Below are positions 20,276 to 29,389 of a stretch of DNA of 64,000 nucleotides, one piece after another. The stretch lies in assembly GCF_001440415.1 (NCBI RefSeq), contig NZ_LLYA01000159.1, forward strand, positions 124,001 through 188,000. Direction: 5' to 3'. The stretch comes from Bradyrhizobium retamae. Its GTDB lineage: Bacteria > Pseudomonadota > Alphaproteobacteria > Rhizobiales > Xanthobacteraceae. Position 1 is the stretch's first letter, and each line of letters starts with the position of its first letter. Position numbers and translations under genes: made by a program. The notes beneath the pieces were generated by a model. It saw only the letters and a program-made list of their open reading frames with translations. It ran no database searches and was not told the origin of the DNA.

Positions 20276-21688
20276 ATGACTTCGCTCGATAAAATTGAAC
20301 GCGCAGCGATTGCGCCGCCCGCCTCTGCGGCCGTGCCCGGCCGTCACCTCGCGATTGAGTTTGCCGAGACGCTCAAACTCGCGGTGCCGATCGCGCTGAC
20401 CCAACTCGGGCAGATCGCGATGATGACGACCGACATTGCCCTGATCGGCCGTCTCGGCAGCGAGGCCATGGCTGCGGCCGCGCTGGCGCATACCGTCTTC
20501 TTTGTCAGCTTCACCTTCGGCATGGGACTGGTATCTGCCGTAGCACCCCTGGCGGCGCAGGCATTTGGCGCACGCAATCCGCATTTGATCCGGCGGTCGC
20601 TCCGCGTCGGCATGTGGGCTGCATTCCTGATGTCGCTGCCGATGATGGCGCTGTCGTTCTACGGCGAGCCGATCCTGTTGAGGCTGGGCCAGGCGCCGAC
20701 GGCTGCACGCCTCGCGCAAGAATATCTGCTCGGCCTGACCTGGAGCGTCTTGCCCGCGCTGTGGTTCATGGCGATTCGCGGCTTCATGAGCGCGGTCAAC
20801 CGACCCGAGCCGATCCTGTGGATCACGCTCGCCGCGATCCCGGCCAATGCGCTACTGGTCTATCTCTTGCTGTATGGCGCCTTCGGCCTGCCGCAGCTTG
20901 GCCTGTTCGGCGCGGGATTGGCGACCTCGATCGTCAATTTTGGCACATTCTTGGCGGGCCTCTGGTTTGCAGCACGGCGCCGCCCATTCCGAAAATTTCA
21001 GATACTCGGCCATTTCTGGCGCGTCGACTGGAAGCTGATGCGGCAGCTCGTTGTGATCGGAGCGCCGATCTCGCTCTCCTTCCTGCTCGAATACGGCCTG
21101 TTCGGCGCCGCGGGTCTGCTGATGGGCATCATCAGCACCACCGCGCTGGCGGCGCATCAGATCGCGCTGCAGGTCGCCGCCATCCTGTTCATGGTGCCGT
21201 TCGGCATCGGCATGGCCGCCACCGTGCGGGTGGGACACGCCATCGGCCGCGGCGACGCCGGCGCGGTGCGGCGTGCCGGCTACGTCGCAACCTGGCTCGG
21301 CATCGTACTGGCGGCGATTCTGACGCTCGCGGTGGTGATCAGCCGCTTCGGCATTGCGGAGATTTTTCTCGGCGAGAACACCGACGCGACGGCCGAGCTC
21401 TCGGCAACGCTGCTGCTGGTCGGATCGACCTTCTTCATCGCCGACGCCATCCAGACGATTGCCGCCGGCTCGTTGCGCGGCATGAACGACACGCGCGTGC
21501 CGCTATTGTTCGCGATCCTCAGCTATTGGCTGATCGGGTTCGCATGCGCCTACTGGCTCGGCTTCTGGACGTCGCTGGGCGCCGTCGGCGTTTGGAGCGG
21601 GCTCTCGGTCGGGACCGCTGTCTATGCCGTGCTTCTGGTGTTGCGCTTCCGGCTACTGGCGAGCAAGCCGCGGCGATGGCGAGCCTGA
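20276..21688 (+). CDS. MATE family multidrug efflux transporter (NorM-like)
   Basis: A 470-residue MATE transporter with twelve hydrophobic segments in two six-helix halves (about residues 30-245 and 250-465). Typical pieces are the first-helix run LAVPIALTQLGQIAMMTTDIALIGRLG, shown here only in part as key residues (Pro, Gln, Asp), VNRPEPILW after helix 6, and the second-half LEYGLFGAAGLLMG. The family exports cationic drugs and metabolites using Na+ or H+ gradients; the coupling ion cannot be read from sequence. It stands alone between intergenic repeats. Confidence 0.94.
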   Translation: MTSLDKIERAAIAPPASAAVPGRHLAIEFAETLKLAVPIALTQLGQIAMMTTDIALIGRLGSEAMAAAALAHTVFFVSFTFGMGLVSAVAPLAAQAFGARNPHLIRRSLRVGMWAAFLMSLPMMALSFYGEPILLRLGQAPTAARLAQEYLLGLTWSVLPALWFMAIRGFMSAVNRPEPILWITLAAIPANALLVYLLLYGAFGLPQLGLFGAGLATSIVNFGTFLAGLWFAARRRPFRKFQILGHFWRVDWKLMRQLVVIGAPISLSFLLEYGLFGAAGLLMGIISTTALAAHQIALQVAAILFMVPFGIGMAATVRVGHAIGRGDAGAVRRAGYVATWLGIVLAAILTLAVVISRFGIAEIFLGENTDATAELSATLLLVGSTFFIADAIQTIAAGSLRGMNDTRVPLLFAILSYWLIGFACAYWLGFWTSLGAVGVWSGLSVGTAVYAVLLVLRFRLLASKPRRWRA

Positions 21689-21885
21689 CCGCGAGCGCCA
21701 GTTGCGTATTGCGGCTGCGAAGTGATCCAAGCATGCGTTTTGCGAAGGCCATCATGCGCCGCACTCCGGATCTGCACAGCGCGCCTGTGCTAGACGACGT
21801 CAAGCACGGCTGGTGCCCGCGACGGGAGGCGGCTTGAAAGGTCAAGTTGGCCCGCCTACCCTGCCCGGCAGAACGAGGAAACACG

Positions 21886-23256
21886 ATGGCCCACGAAACC
21901 GAAACGCTCGCAGCCTATGTCGCCGACCTGAAATTTGCGGATATTCCGCCTGAGGTGCTGGAGCGCGCCAAGGTGCTGACGCTGGATTTCCTCGGCAGCA
22001 CGATCCGGGCGCGGCGCGATGCGGAATCCACGCCCTCGCTGCTGAAGATGCTGGAAGCGCTGGCGCTGGACGGCAAGGGCGAGGCCACTGTATTCGGCGA
22101 TGCGAAGACCTGGACGCCCGCGGTCGCCGCGCTGCTTAACGGCGCGCTCGGCCATTCCCTCGATTTCGACGACACGCATGCCGACTCCTCGCTGCATCCG
22201 AGCGCACCCGTGGTGCCGGCGGCGTTTGCGGTCGGCGAAATGGTCGGCGCATCCGGGCGCGACGTGCTGACCGCGATCGTGGCCGGCTATGAAGTGTGCT
22301 GCCGGCTCGGCAACGCGCTTGATCCGACCTCGCATTATGCGCGCGGCTTTCATCCGACCGCGACGGCGGGAACCTATGGCGCGGCAGCCGCGGCGGGGAA
22401 GCTGTTCGGCCTCTCAAAGCATCAGATCATCTCAGCCTTCGGCGTTTCTGGCAGCCAGGCCGCCGGCTCGCTGCAGTTTCTGGTCAACGGCGCGTGGAAC
22501 AAGCGCTATCAGGTCGGTGCCGCCGCGATGAACGGCGTCATCGCCGCCACGCTGGCACGCAACAATTTTGTCGGCTCGACCGAGTCGGTCGAGGGCAAGC
22601 ATGGCCTCCTCGTCGGCTACAGCGACGACGCTCATCCCGGCAAGGCGACAGCCGGCCTCGGCAAGACCTACGAGACGCTGCGGATCGGCGTGAAGCCTTA
22701 TCCAAGCTGCCGCTATACCCATGCCGCGCTCGATGCGCTGATCGCGATGCGCAGGGAGCACAATCTGACGCCGGACCAGATCAAGCGTGTCGAGATTGGC
22801 CTCCACCGCAACGGCATCACGCTGACCGGCGATGCCGCAACCAAGCGGCATCCGACCTCGATCGTCGGCGGGCAATTCTCGATGTTCTTCACCGGCGCGC
22901 TGGCGCTCGACCAGGGCCGTTTTGGTTGGGACGATTACGAGCGGCTCGGCGATGCCGCCGTCAATGCGCTCGCGGATAAATTTGACGTGGTGCAGGACGA
23001 TCGCCTGGAAATCGGCCGCACCCATCCCTTCGGTGCGCGCGTCTCGATCACCACCGACGACGGCGTCCATGAGCGGCTCTACGCCGATCCCTCCGGCGAG
23101 CCGGATACGTTTCCCGACGCGCAGGCGATGCAGCAAAAATTTCTCACGCTCGCCCGCCCCGTGCTGAACGGCCGCGCCGACCAGCTCGCCGACGCGATCC
23201 TGTCGCTGGAGCGGTTCGACCGCGTCGAGAAGGCCACGCAATTGGGGCGGCAGTAG
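21886..23256 (+). CDS. MmgE/PrpD family protein
   Basis: A 456-residue MmgE/PrpD-fold protein. Family features are the all-helical first domain (LDFLGSTIRARRDAEST), HSLDFDDTHADSSLHPSAPVVPA with the active-site Asp/His cluster, GSQAAGSLQFL and the VKPYPSCRYTH block. The family covers 2-methylcitrate dehydratase, cis-aconitate decarboxylase and iminodisuccinate epimerase, and stand-alone members like this often have unproven substrates. There are no prpB or prpC partners nearby. I chose the ATG at 21886, five bases after GAGGAA; the upstream frame extension has no similarity. Confidence 0.9.
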   Translation: MAHETETLAAYVADLKFADIPPEVLERAKVLTLDFLGSTIRARRDAESTPSLLKMLEALALDGKGEATVFGDAKTWTPAVAALLNGALGHSLDFDDTHADSSLHPSAPVVPAAFAVGEMVGASGRDVLTAIVAGYEVCCRLGNALDPTSHYARGFHPTATAGTYGAAAAAGKLFGLSKHQIISAFGVSGSQAAGSLQFLVNGAWNKRYQVGAAAMNGVIAATLARNNFVGSTESVEGKHGLLVGYSDDAHPGKATAGLGKTYETLRIGVKPYPSCRYTHAALDALIAMRREHNLTPDQIKRVEIGLHRNGITLTGDAATKRHPTSIVGGQFSMFFTGALALDQGRFGWDDYERLGDAAVNALADKFDVVQDDRLEIGRTHPFGARVSITTDDGVHERLYADPSGEPDTFPDAQAMQQKFLTLARPVLNGRADQLADAILSLERFDRVEKATQLGRQ

Positions 23257-23277
23257 CCGCAGCATGCACCGATCAGC

Positions 23278-23404
23278 CTCGTCCCGCTTGCGCGGCGAGG
23301 TCAGCGCGTAGCGCCGGGTAAGCGGGTATAGGTCTCCCCACGTTCTATGCTCGCGATGAGAGCCCCTCACCCCGACCCTCGCCACGCAAGGCGATGTCGA
23401 AGGT
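23278..23404. repeat. Intergenic repeat element, diverged
   Basis: CTCGTCCCGCTTGCGCGGCGAG, a GTAAGCGGGTATAGGT stretch and GAGCCCCTCACCCCGACCCT appear in the same order as in the element at 32836-32990, with several mismatches. Confidence 0.6.
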
Positions 23405-23487
23405 GGATAGCAGCATCGGATGGTCCGTTCACGCGGATTATCTCCGCCCGTCAATCTTGAATCGTTTCGTGGTTCAATTTCTGCCGA

Positions 23488-24053
23488 TCAGCGCTTCCAG
23501 CGATCGCGCGACGTCACCCAACGTTCATTGATCTTGCCGAAGAGATCGACCTCGCCATCCCTCCTCGCTCCCAATCGCCGCGCAACCGCTTGCGACGGTG
23601 CATTGATGGCTTCGATGCAATGAATGATCTCGTCGATCTCGAAGGTCGCGAACCCCAGTCGATCGACGCCCGCGCCGCTTCCACCGCGTAGCCCTTGCCG
23701 CGGTATTCGCGGTCGATGCCCCAGCCGACCTCAAAGCCCGGCCAGCCCGGCGGGCACCACGGCCCGACGCGGCCGATATAGCGGCGGCTCGATTTTTCCT
23801 CGATGGCGAACATGCCGAAACCGTGCAGCGCCCAATGCCCCGATATCACCGCAGCGTTGCGCCATCCGCCGATTTCGGTCGTGATCGCCTTGCCGTCGGG
23901 CGTGATGAAGCGCGCGGTATCGGGATCAGACAGCATCGCCGTATTCGCAGCAACGTCGCCGCCGCGCCATGGCCGCAGGACCAGGCGCGCGGTCTCGATG
24001 ACGGGACCATCGACCTTCAGGAGCTTGGCGCCGGGCTTGAGCAGAGGGATCAT
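23488..24053 (-). pseudogene. GNAT N-acetyltransferase, frameshifted near its C terminus
   Basis: A RimJ/RimL-type GNAT. The first part reads in one frame from the ATG at 24053: ETARLVLRPW, then the acetyl-CoA loop REYRGKGYAVEAARASIDW. Right after SIDW (about 23653) the frame loses the family pattern and would continue to a stop at 23514. Shifting by one base at the TGGGG run gives 54 stop-free codons with the expected GNAT ending (FATFEIDEIIHCIEAINAP, then RRLGARRDGEVDLFGK, NERW) down to a TGA at 23488-23490. One missing base therefore explains it. It may be a true pseudogene or a sequence error; the rest of the gene is intact. Confidence 0.82.
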
Positions 24054-24068
24054 TGGTTCATTATCCTA

Positions 24069-24190
24069 CGTCGTCCCTGCGAACGCAGGACCCATAACCA
24101 CCGTTGTCGATTGTTGGAGACGATATCCGCCTTTGCTGCCAAACGATAGGACTCGGGGTATGGGTCCCTGCGCTCGCAGCGCGACGACAT
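24069..24190. repeat. Intergenic inverted repeat (GTCGTCCCTGCG type)
   Basis: GTCGTCCCTGCGAACGCAGG with ACCCATA at the left end is mirrored by TATGGGTCCCTGCGCTCGCA and GCGACGAC at the right, around a spacer of roughly 60 bases. The shorter element at 27056-27091 uses the same arms. It lies between the divergent GNAT and pirin genes. Confidence 0.7.
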
Positions 24191-24256
24191 GCGGAGGCAT
24201 TTGAACGCAATCCCGCGATTCCTGCTATAATCGTCGCAAACATCAAGGAGTGCCCC

Positions 24257-25174
24257 ATGAGCTGGCAACCGTCCAACGATCCCGTGCTCGGCGATCCCAA
24301 AAGCTGCGACGCGCTCGACCTCATCATCGTGCCGCGCACCCGCGATCTCGGCGACGGATTTGCGGTGCGACGCGCGCTGCCGCATGGCAAGCGGCAGATG
24401 GTCGGGCCGTTCATCTTCTTCGACCATTTCGGCCCGGTGCAGTTTATGGCAGGCCGCGGCATGGACGTTCGACCGCATCCGCATATCGGACTTGCCACCG
24501 TCACCTATCTGTTCGACGGCTCGATCATGCACCGCGACAGCGAGGGCAACATTCAGGAGATCCAGCCCGGCGCGATGAACCTGATGACGGCAGGCCGCGG
24601 TATCGCGCATTCCGAGCGCACGCCCGATGTGCAGCGCCGCGATGGCCAGAAGATGCTCGGCCTGCAAAGCTGGATCGCGCTGCCGGCGGGCTCCGAAGAA
24701 ATCGCGCCGTCGTTCCAGCATTACGCGGCCGAAGCGCTGCCGACCGTGAAGGAAAGCGGGTTCACCTCGCGCATTATCGCGGGAAGCGGCTTTGGCGTGA
24801 AATCGCCGGTCAGCATGGTCTCGCCCTGGTTCTACGCCGAAGTGACGGCGCAGGCCGGGACCAGCGTGCCGCTCGACCCTGACCATGAGGAGCGCGCGAT
24901 CTACCTCGTCGACGGCGAAGTCGAGATTGCGAACGAGCGCTACGAGGGGCCGCGGCTCCTGATCTTCCGGCCCGGCGACCGCATCACGGTAAAGGCGGTC
25001 ACGCCGGTGCGGATGATGTTTCTCGGCGGCGACGCGCTGGAAGGCCCGCGGCACATCTGGTGGAATTTCGTTTCCTCAAGCAAGGAGCGGATCGAGCAGG
25101 CCAAACAGGATTGGAAAACCGGCCGGTTTGCAGCCGTTCCGCAAGAACATGAGTTCATTCCGCTGCCGGAGTGA
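24257..25174 (+). CDS. Pirin family protein
   Basis: A 305-residue two-domain cupin of the pirin family. The N-terminal cupin has the metal-site segment FFDHFGPVQF and RPHPHIGLATVTYLFDG, with the His residues of the HxH site, and GRGIAHSE. The C-terminal cupin holds ERAIYLVDGEVEI and FRPGDRI. Bacterial pirins bind iron and some have quercetin dioxygenase or regulatory activity; the role here is unknown. The SD AAGGAG is six bases before the ATG at 24257, which fixes the start and rejects a longer upstream frame that runs through the intergenic repeat. Confidence 0.93.
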   Translation: MSWQPSNDPVLGDPKSCDALDLIIVPRTRDLGDGFAVRRALPHGKRQMVGPFIFFDHFGPVQFMAGRGMDVRPHPHIGLATVTYLFDGSIMHRDSEGNIQEIQPGAMNLMTAGRGIAHSERTPDVQRRDGQKMLGLQSWIALPAGSEEIAPSFQHYAAEALPTVKESGFTSRIIAGSGFGVKSPVSMVSPWFYAEVTAQAGTSVPLDPDHEERAIYLVDGEVEIANERYEGPRLLIFRPGDRITVKAVTPVRMMFLGGDALEGPRHIWWNFVSSSKERIEQAKQDWKTGRFAAVPQEHEFIPLPE

Positions 25175-25243
25175 GCTATTGCTCCGCTTTCTCATTTGCC
25201 GCCTCGCGCTTGCACGAGGCCGCCTGTTCGAAAGCCTGACCAG

Positions 25244-26158
25244 ATGAACGCGATGCTCGCCAGCGAATTGCCCCTGCCCCAGATCGGCCGCGGCAAGGTG
25301 CGCGATATCTACGCCGTCGGCAGCGACTGCGTGCTGCTGCTGACCACCGATCGCATCAGCGCCTTTGACGTGGTGATGGCGGAAACCATCCCGATGAAGG
25401 GCGCGGTGTTGACGCAGATCAGCGCGTGGTGGTTCCGCCAGCTCGAAGGCGTGGTGCCGCATCACATGATCAGCGCCGACGCTGACGAAATCATCCGCAA
25501 GGTGCCTGGCCTGAAGGACCATCGCGCCGACATTCTCGGGCGCGCGATGCTGTGCCGGCGCACCACCGTGTTTCCGGTCGAATGCGTGATCCGCGGCTAT
25601 ATCTCCGGCTCCGCCTGGAAGGAGTACGCGGCCTCCGGCACGCTTGCGGGCGAGGAGCTGGCGGAAGGCCTGCTCGAAAGCGGCAAGCTCGAGCCGCCGA
25701 TCTTCAGCCCGGCGACCAAGGCCGAGACCGGCCATGACGAGAACATCACTATCGCGCGCATGCGCGAGATCGTCGGCGGCGACGTCGCCGAAAAACTCGA
25801 GAGCATGGCGCGCACGGTCTATAATTTCGGCGAGCGGATCGCCCGCCATCAGGGCATCATCATCGCCGACACCAAGTTCGAATTCGGCCGCGCGGCGGAC
25901 GGCCGCATCATCCTGATCGACGAGGTGATGACGCCGGATAGCTCGCGGTTCTGGGCGGCCGACGTCTACAGGCCCGGCCGGCCGCAGCCCTCCTTCGACA
26001 AGCAGCCGCTGCGCGACTATCTCGACGCCGAGCGCCATGCCGGCCGCTGGAACGGCGACGCCCCGCCGCCTCCGCTGCCCGACAGCGTGGTGGAGGCGAC
26101 GAGCAAGCGCTATCTCGAAGCCTACCGGCGCGTGACGGGGGATGAGTTGAATATCTAG
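25244..26158 (+). CDS. purC: Phosphoribosylaminoimidazole-succinocarboxamide synthase, long form
   Basis: A 304-residue SAICAR synthetase, which ligates aspartate to CAIR in purine synthesis. Visible blocks are the nucleotide-binding [46 protein letters not shown] and [14 protein letters not shown]. It is about 50 residues longer than the 254-residue bacterial form and resembles the roughly 300-residue type also found in fungi. Other Bradyrhizobium genomes carry two purC genes, as far as I recall; no other pur gene is nearby. I chose the ATG at 25244 by the family start. Confidence 0.94.
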   Translation: MNAMLASELPLPQIGRGKVRDIYAVGSDCVLLLTTDRISAFDVVMAETIPMKGAVLTQISAWWFRQLEGVVPHHMISADADEIIRKVPGLKDHRADILGRAMLCRRTTVFPVECVIRGYISGSAWKEYAASGTLAGEELAEGLLESGKLEPPIFSPATKAETGHDENITIARMREIVGGDVAEKLESMARTVYNFGERIARHQGIIIADTKFEFGRAADGRIILIDEVMTPDSSRFWAADVYRPGRPQPSFDKQPLRDYLDAERHAGRWNGDAPPPPLPDSVVEATSKRYLEAYRRVTGDELNI

Positions 26159-26244
26159 CCGCGTCATTGCTGACGGCCTTGGGATTGCGTCACCCTCGCG
26201 TCTGATGCCAAGCTTCCGGGAAACAACATCCAGGGAGCGCCTCA

Positions 26245-27048
26245 ATGACCGAAGTCGATTCCGTGCTCGTCGAGCGTGATGGTCCGGTGACCATCGTTTC
26301 CATCAACCGTCCGCATTGCCGCAACGCCGTCGATGGCGCGACCGCGCGGAAACTCTACGACGCGTTTCTTGCTTTCGATGCCGACGAGAGCGCGTCGGTT
26401 GCGGTGTTCACCGGCACCGGCGGCTATTTCTGCGCCGGCGCCGATCTCAAGGCGGTGGCGGCGGGTGATCCCAATAAGCGGCGCGAGCTCGGCGGCCACG
26501 ATTCGATTGCGCCGATGGGGCCGAGCCGGCTGCGGCTGTCGAAACCGGTGATCGCGGCTGTGGAAGGCTTTGCGGTGGCCGGCGGCATGGAGCTTGCGCT
26601 ATGGGCCGACATGCGCGTGGTTGCGGAAGACGCGACCTTCGGCATCTTCTGCCGGCGTTTCGGCGTGCCATTGATCGATCTCGGAACCATCCGGCTGCCG
26701 CGGCTGATCGGCCATTCGCAGGCCATCGACTTGATCCTCACCGGCCGGCCGGTCGGCGCGCCGGAGGCGCTACGGATGGGGCTCGCCAATCGCGTGGTTG
26801 GCCGCGGCGAGGCTGCCGCACAGGCGATTGCGCTGGCGCGGGAGATCGCGCGCTTCCCACAAAAATGCCTGCGCGCCGATCGGCTGTCGGCGCTGCGGCA
26901 ATGGGATCTTGCGGAGGAGGAAGCGATTAGCAACGAAATGCGCGGCGGGCTGGAGGTGATCGGCTCAGGCGAAACGCTGTCGGGCGCGACGCAGTTTGCT
27001 TCCGGCGTGGGACGTCACGGCGCGTTTGCGAGTGACGCGAGCGATTGA
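26245..27048 (+). CDS. Crotonase / enoyl-CoA hydratase family protein
   Basis: A 267-residue crotonase-fold protein. It has the oxyanion segment FCAGADLKAV and VEGFAVAGGMELALWADMRV, with the first catalytic Glu (in GGMELA). The second hydratase Glu, which sits in the segment after the ACD-type motif, is replaced here: the local sequence FGIFCRRFGVPLIDLG has Cys or Leu where Glu is expected. A different crotonase reaction (isomerase, hydrolase or dehalogenase type) is therefore possible. AGGGAG lies nine bases before the ATG. It converges on the dehydrogenase gene with a palindrome between. Confidence 0.88.
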   Translation: MTEVDSVLVERDGPVTIVSINRPHCRNAVDGATARKLYDAFLAFDADESASVAVFTGTGGYFCAGADLKAVAAGDPNKRRELGGHDSIAPMGPSRLRLSKPVIAAVEGFAVAGGMELALWADMRVVAEDATFGIFCRRFGVPLIDLGTIRLPRLIGHSQAIDLILTGRPVGAPEALRMGLANRVVGRGEAAAQAIALAREIARFPQKCLRADRLSALRQWDLAEEEAISNEMRGGLEVIGSGETLSGATQFASGVGRHGAFASDASD

Positions 27049-27055
27049 TGCAACT

Positions 27056-27091
27056 GTCGTCCCTGCGAACGCATGCGAACGCAGGGACGAC
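27056..27091. repeat. Palindrome between converging genes
   Basis: GTCGTCCCTGCG and CGCAGGGACGAC are perfect 12-bp inverted arms around a 12-base loop, between two converging genes. It may act as a bidirectional terminator. Confidence 0.7.
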
Positions 27092-27104
27092 GAGAGAGTT
27101 TGGG

Positions 27105-28601
27105 CTATACCCCCGCCATCATCACGTATTTGATCTCGACATATTCCTCCATGCCGTGATGCGAGCCTTCGCGCCCCAAGCCCGATTCCTTGACGCCGCC
27201 GAACGGCGCCACTTCCGTCGTGATCAGCCCGGTGTTGACGCCGACCATGCCGGCTTCCAACGCTTCGGCGACGCGCCAGACGCGACCGAGATCGCGCGCG
27301 TAGAAGTACGATGCCAGGCCGAACGGCGAGTTATTGCACATCGCGATCACGTCGGCCTCATCCTTGAAGCGGAACACCGGCGCCAAGGGCCCGAAGGTCT
27401 CTTCACGCGCGACCAGCGCGTCGGACTTCACATTCGACAGCACGGTCGGCTCGAAGAAGCTGCCGCCGAGCGCATGGCGCTTGCCGCCGGTGACGACCTT
27501 CGCGCCGCCTTTGACGGCGTCATCGATATGCTTCTCAACCTTGAGCACCGCGTCCATGTTGATCAGGGGACCCTGCACCACGCCCTGCTCCGTGCCGTCG
27601 CCGATCTTCATCGCCGCGACCTTCTTGGAAAGCTTCTCGACGAACGCGTCGTAGATTTTGTCCTGAGCGTAGATGCGGTTGGCGCAGACGCAGGTCTGAC
27701 CCATGTTGCGGTACTTCGAGATGATCGCGCCCTCGACCGCGGCATCGATATCGGCGTCATCGAACACCACGAACGGCGCGTTGCCGCCGAGCTCGAGGCC
27801 GAGCTTCTTCACGCCAACGGCGGCCTGCTGGTAGAGGATCTTTCCGACCTCGGTCGAGCCGGTGAAACCGATAAAGCGCACGGCCGGATGCTCGCACAGC
27901 ACCTTACCGATCGCGGACGAATTGCCAGTGAGGATGTTGAACACGCCCTTCGGCACGCCGGCCTTTTCGGCGAGCGCGACCAGCGCCAGCGCGGTCAGCG
28001 GCGTTTCATTGGCGGGCTTGAGCACCACGGTGCAGCCGGCGGCCAGCGCCGGCGAGACTTTCCGCGTGATCATCGAGCACGGGAAATTCCACGGCGTGAT
28101 CGCGCCGCAGACGCCGATCGGCTGCTTGATGGCGAGCAGACGTGCATCCGGCCGCTGGGTCGGAATGGTCTCGCCATAGACGCGGCGGGCTTCTTCGGCG
28201 AAGAATTCGACATAGGCGCCACCGATATCGACTTCGCCGAGCGCTTCCGCCAGCGGCTTGCCTTGTTCTGACGTGAGGATCAGGGCGAGATCCTCGCGGT
28301 TTGCCGCGATCAGCTCGAACCACTTTCGCAAAATGTTGGAGCGCTGTTTTGCGGTGAGCTTGGCCCAGGCGGGGAATGCGCGCTCGGCGGCTTCGACGGC
28401 TTGCGTCGCTTCGGCCGTGCTGAACGCCGGGACTTTTGCGAGTTCGACACCGTTGACCGGATTGGTGACCGGGCGCGACGGCGTGCCGACCCAGGCGCCG
28501 TCGATGTAGCAGCGGTCGCGCAGCAGCGAGGAATCTTTCAGGCGGTCATGCAGCGAGGGCGTGGAGGTTTTTGAAGCGCGTGCGGCGACGGGCGGGTTCA
28601 T
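27105..28601 (-). CDS. gabD: NAD(P)-dependent succinate-semialdehyde dehydrogenase
   Basis: A 498-residue aldehyde dehydrogenase most like GabD, which oxidises succinate semialdehyde to succinate in GABA breakdown. Visible are the cofactor segment ITPWNFPCSMITRK, KPANETPLTAL, GFTGSTEVGK, the general base Glu in LELGGNAPFVVFDDAD and the nucleophile Cys in MGQTCVCANR; the C-terminal PFGGVKESGLGREGS is typical of SSADH. No gabT partner is near, so substrate assignment rests on family likeness only. The N terminus is about 15 residues longer than E. coli GabD. Confidence 0.92.
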   Translation of the reverse strand: MNPPVAARASKTSTPSLHDRLKDSSLLRDRCYIDGAWVGTPSRPVTNPVNGVELAKVPAFSTAEATQAVEAAERAFPAWAKLTAKQRSNILRKWFELIAANREDLALILTSEQGKPLAEALGEVDIGGAYVEFFAEEARRVYGETIPTQRPDARLLAIKQPIGVCGAITPWNFPCSMITRKVSPALAAGCTVVLKPANETPLTALALVALAEKAGVPKGVFNILTGNSSAIGKVLCEHPAVRFIGFTGSTEVGKILYQQAAVGVKKLGLELGGNAPFVVFDDADIDAAVEGAIISKYRNMGQTCVCANRIYAQDKIYDAFVEKLSKKVAAMKIGDGTEQGVVQGPLINMDAVLKVEKHIDDAVKGGAKVVTGGKRHALGGSFFEPTVLSNVKSDALVAREETFGPLAPVFRFKDEADVIAMCNNSPFGLASYFYARDLGRVWRVAEALEAGMVGVNTGLITTEVAPFGGVKESGLGREGSHHGMEEYVEIKYVMMAGV

Positions 28602-28718
28602 GGCGTACTCCTCGGATTTTCTTGAAGGATTGGCCCGAGTATAGGCCCGAACCGGCGGCGATGCATCGGCCGCAAACGCGGGTCTGCTTCAAGCTATCTT
28701 GAGGGTGACGGGGTCGTG

Positions 28719-29039
28719 TTACGCCGCGCCGCTCATATAGGTTTCGCGGCGGCCGATCATGCGCTGCGCGGCCGCCTTGGCGTCGGCTTTCGAGGAGGCT
28801 GCGCAGGTCCGGTACTCGAGATCGGGCAATTTGGCCGTGTCGCGGCGGCCGAACCAGGATCTGGAGCCGACCGCAAGTTGCGCCAGCGCCTGGGCGACGT
28901 TGTCGACCGCCTCGAAGGAGTGCAGCGCACCGGTGCCGGCGTAGCGGACTTCATAGAGCCCGGGGGTAATCGGCGCCTCGATGTTCTCGCCCCGTCCGGG
29001 ACGGGGATACCGCTTCCATTCACTCCAGGTCGAGATCAT
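28719..29039 (-). CDS. Small cytosolic protein of unknown function (PGLYEVRYAGTG family)
   Basis: A 106-residue protein starting MISTWSEWKRYPRPG. The segment EAPITPGLYEVRYAGTGAL resembles the opening strands of GIY-YIG-like folds (PGLYEV followed by a Gly-rich turn), and the ending DLEYRTCAASSKADAKAAAQRMIGRR is a short basic helix. I recognise it as one of a family of small proteobacterial hypotheticals, without a known role. I prefer the ATG at 29039, which follows GAGGGG by a few bases, to the ATG at 29081. Confidence 0.7.
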   Translation of the reverse strand: MISTWSEWKRYPRPGRGENIEAPITPGLYEVRYAGTGALHSFEAVDNVAQALAQLAVGSRSWFGRRDTAKLPDLEYRTCAASSKADAKAAAQRMIGRRETYMSGAA

Positions 29040-29389
29040 CGCGCCCCTCGCAATTTCCAAAACTACAACGATTTTCATCAAATCAATGCTGCAACCAGCA
29101 TCGTTTGTGCTGGAATCTGAACGCTTTACTGCAGAAAATCGGCGCCGGGAATCGCCGCGGAATCACGTTATCGTGGCTGCCCAAGGCGGTCACTGGCCGA
29201 GCTCTTCATCCACCGCGAATTGTGGCGAGGTGTTGCAGTTTTGTGCCGCCAGCCCGGCGCGCCTGCTGCCCACCCTCCTTGCTTATCACGAGATCGCGAC
29301 ATCGGCGGCGGCATCCGCCGAGCGCTTGCGGGATCACGCGGCCGGGAGGAAGATCGTTCCACTCCATAAAAACAAACGGGAGGTGACCC
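29040..29389. other. Divergent intergenic region, no gene seen
   Basis: 350 bases between the small minus-strand protein and the serine hydrolase. No reading frame has recognisable similarity. The right end carries a very strong SD, GGGAGGTGACCC directly before the ATG at 29390. Promoters for both genes should lie here, but I cannot place them. Confidence 0.5.

Noticed and set aside
27045-28271. 408-codon plus-strand frame over gabD
   Set aside because: Antisense shadow of an intact aldehyde dehydrogenase.
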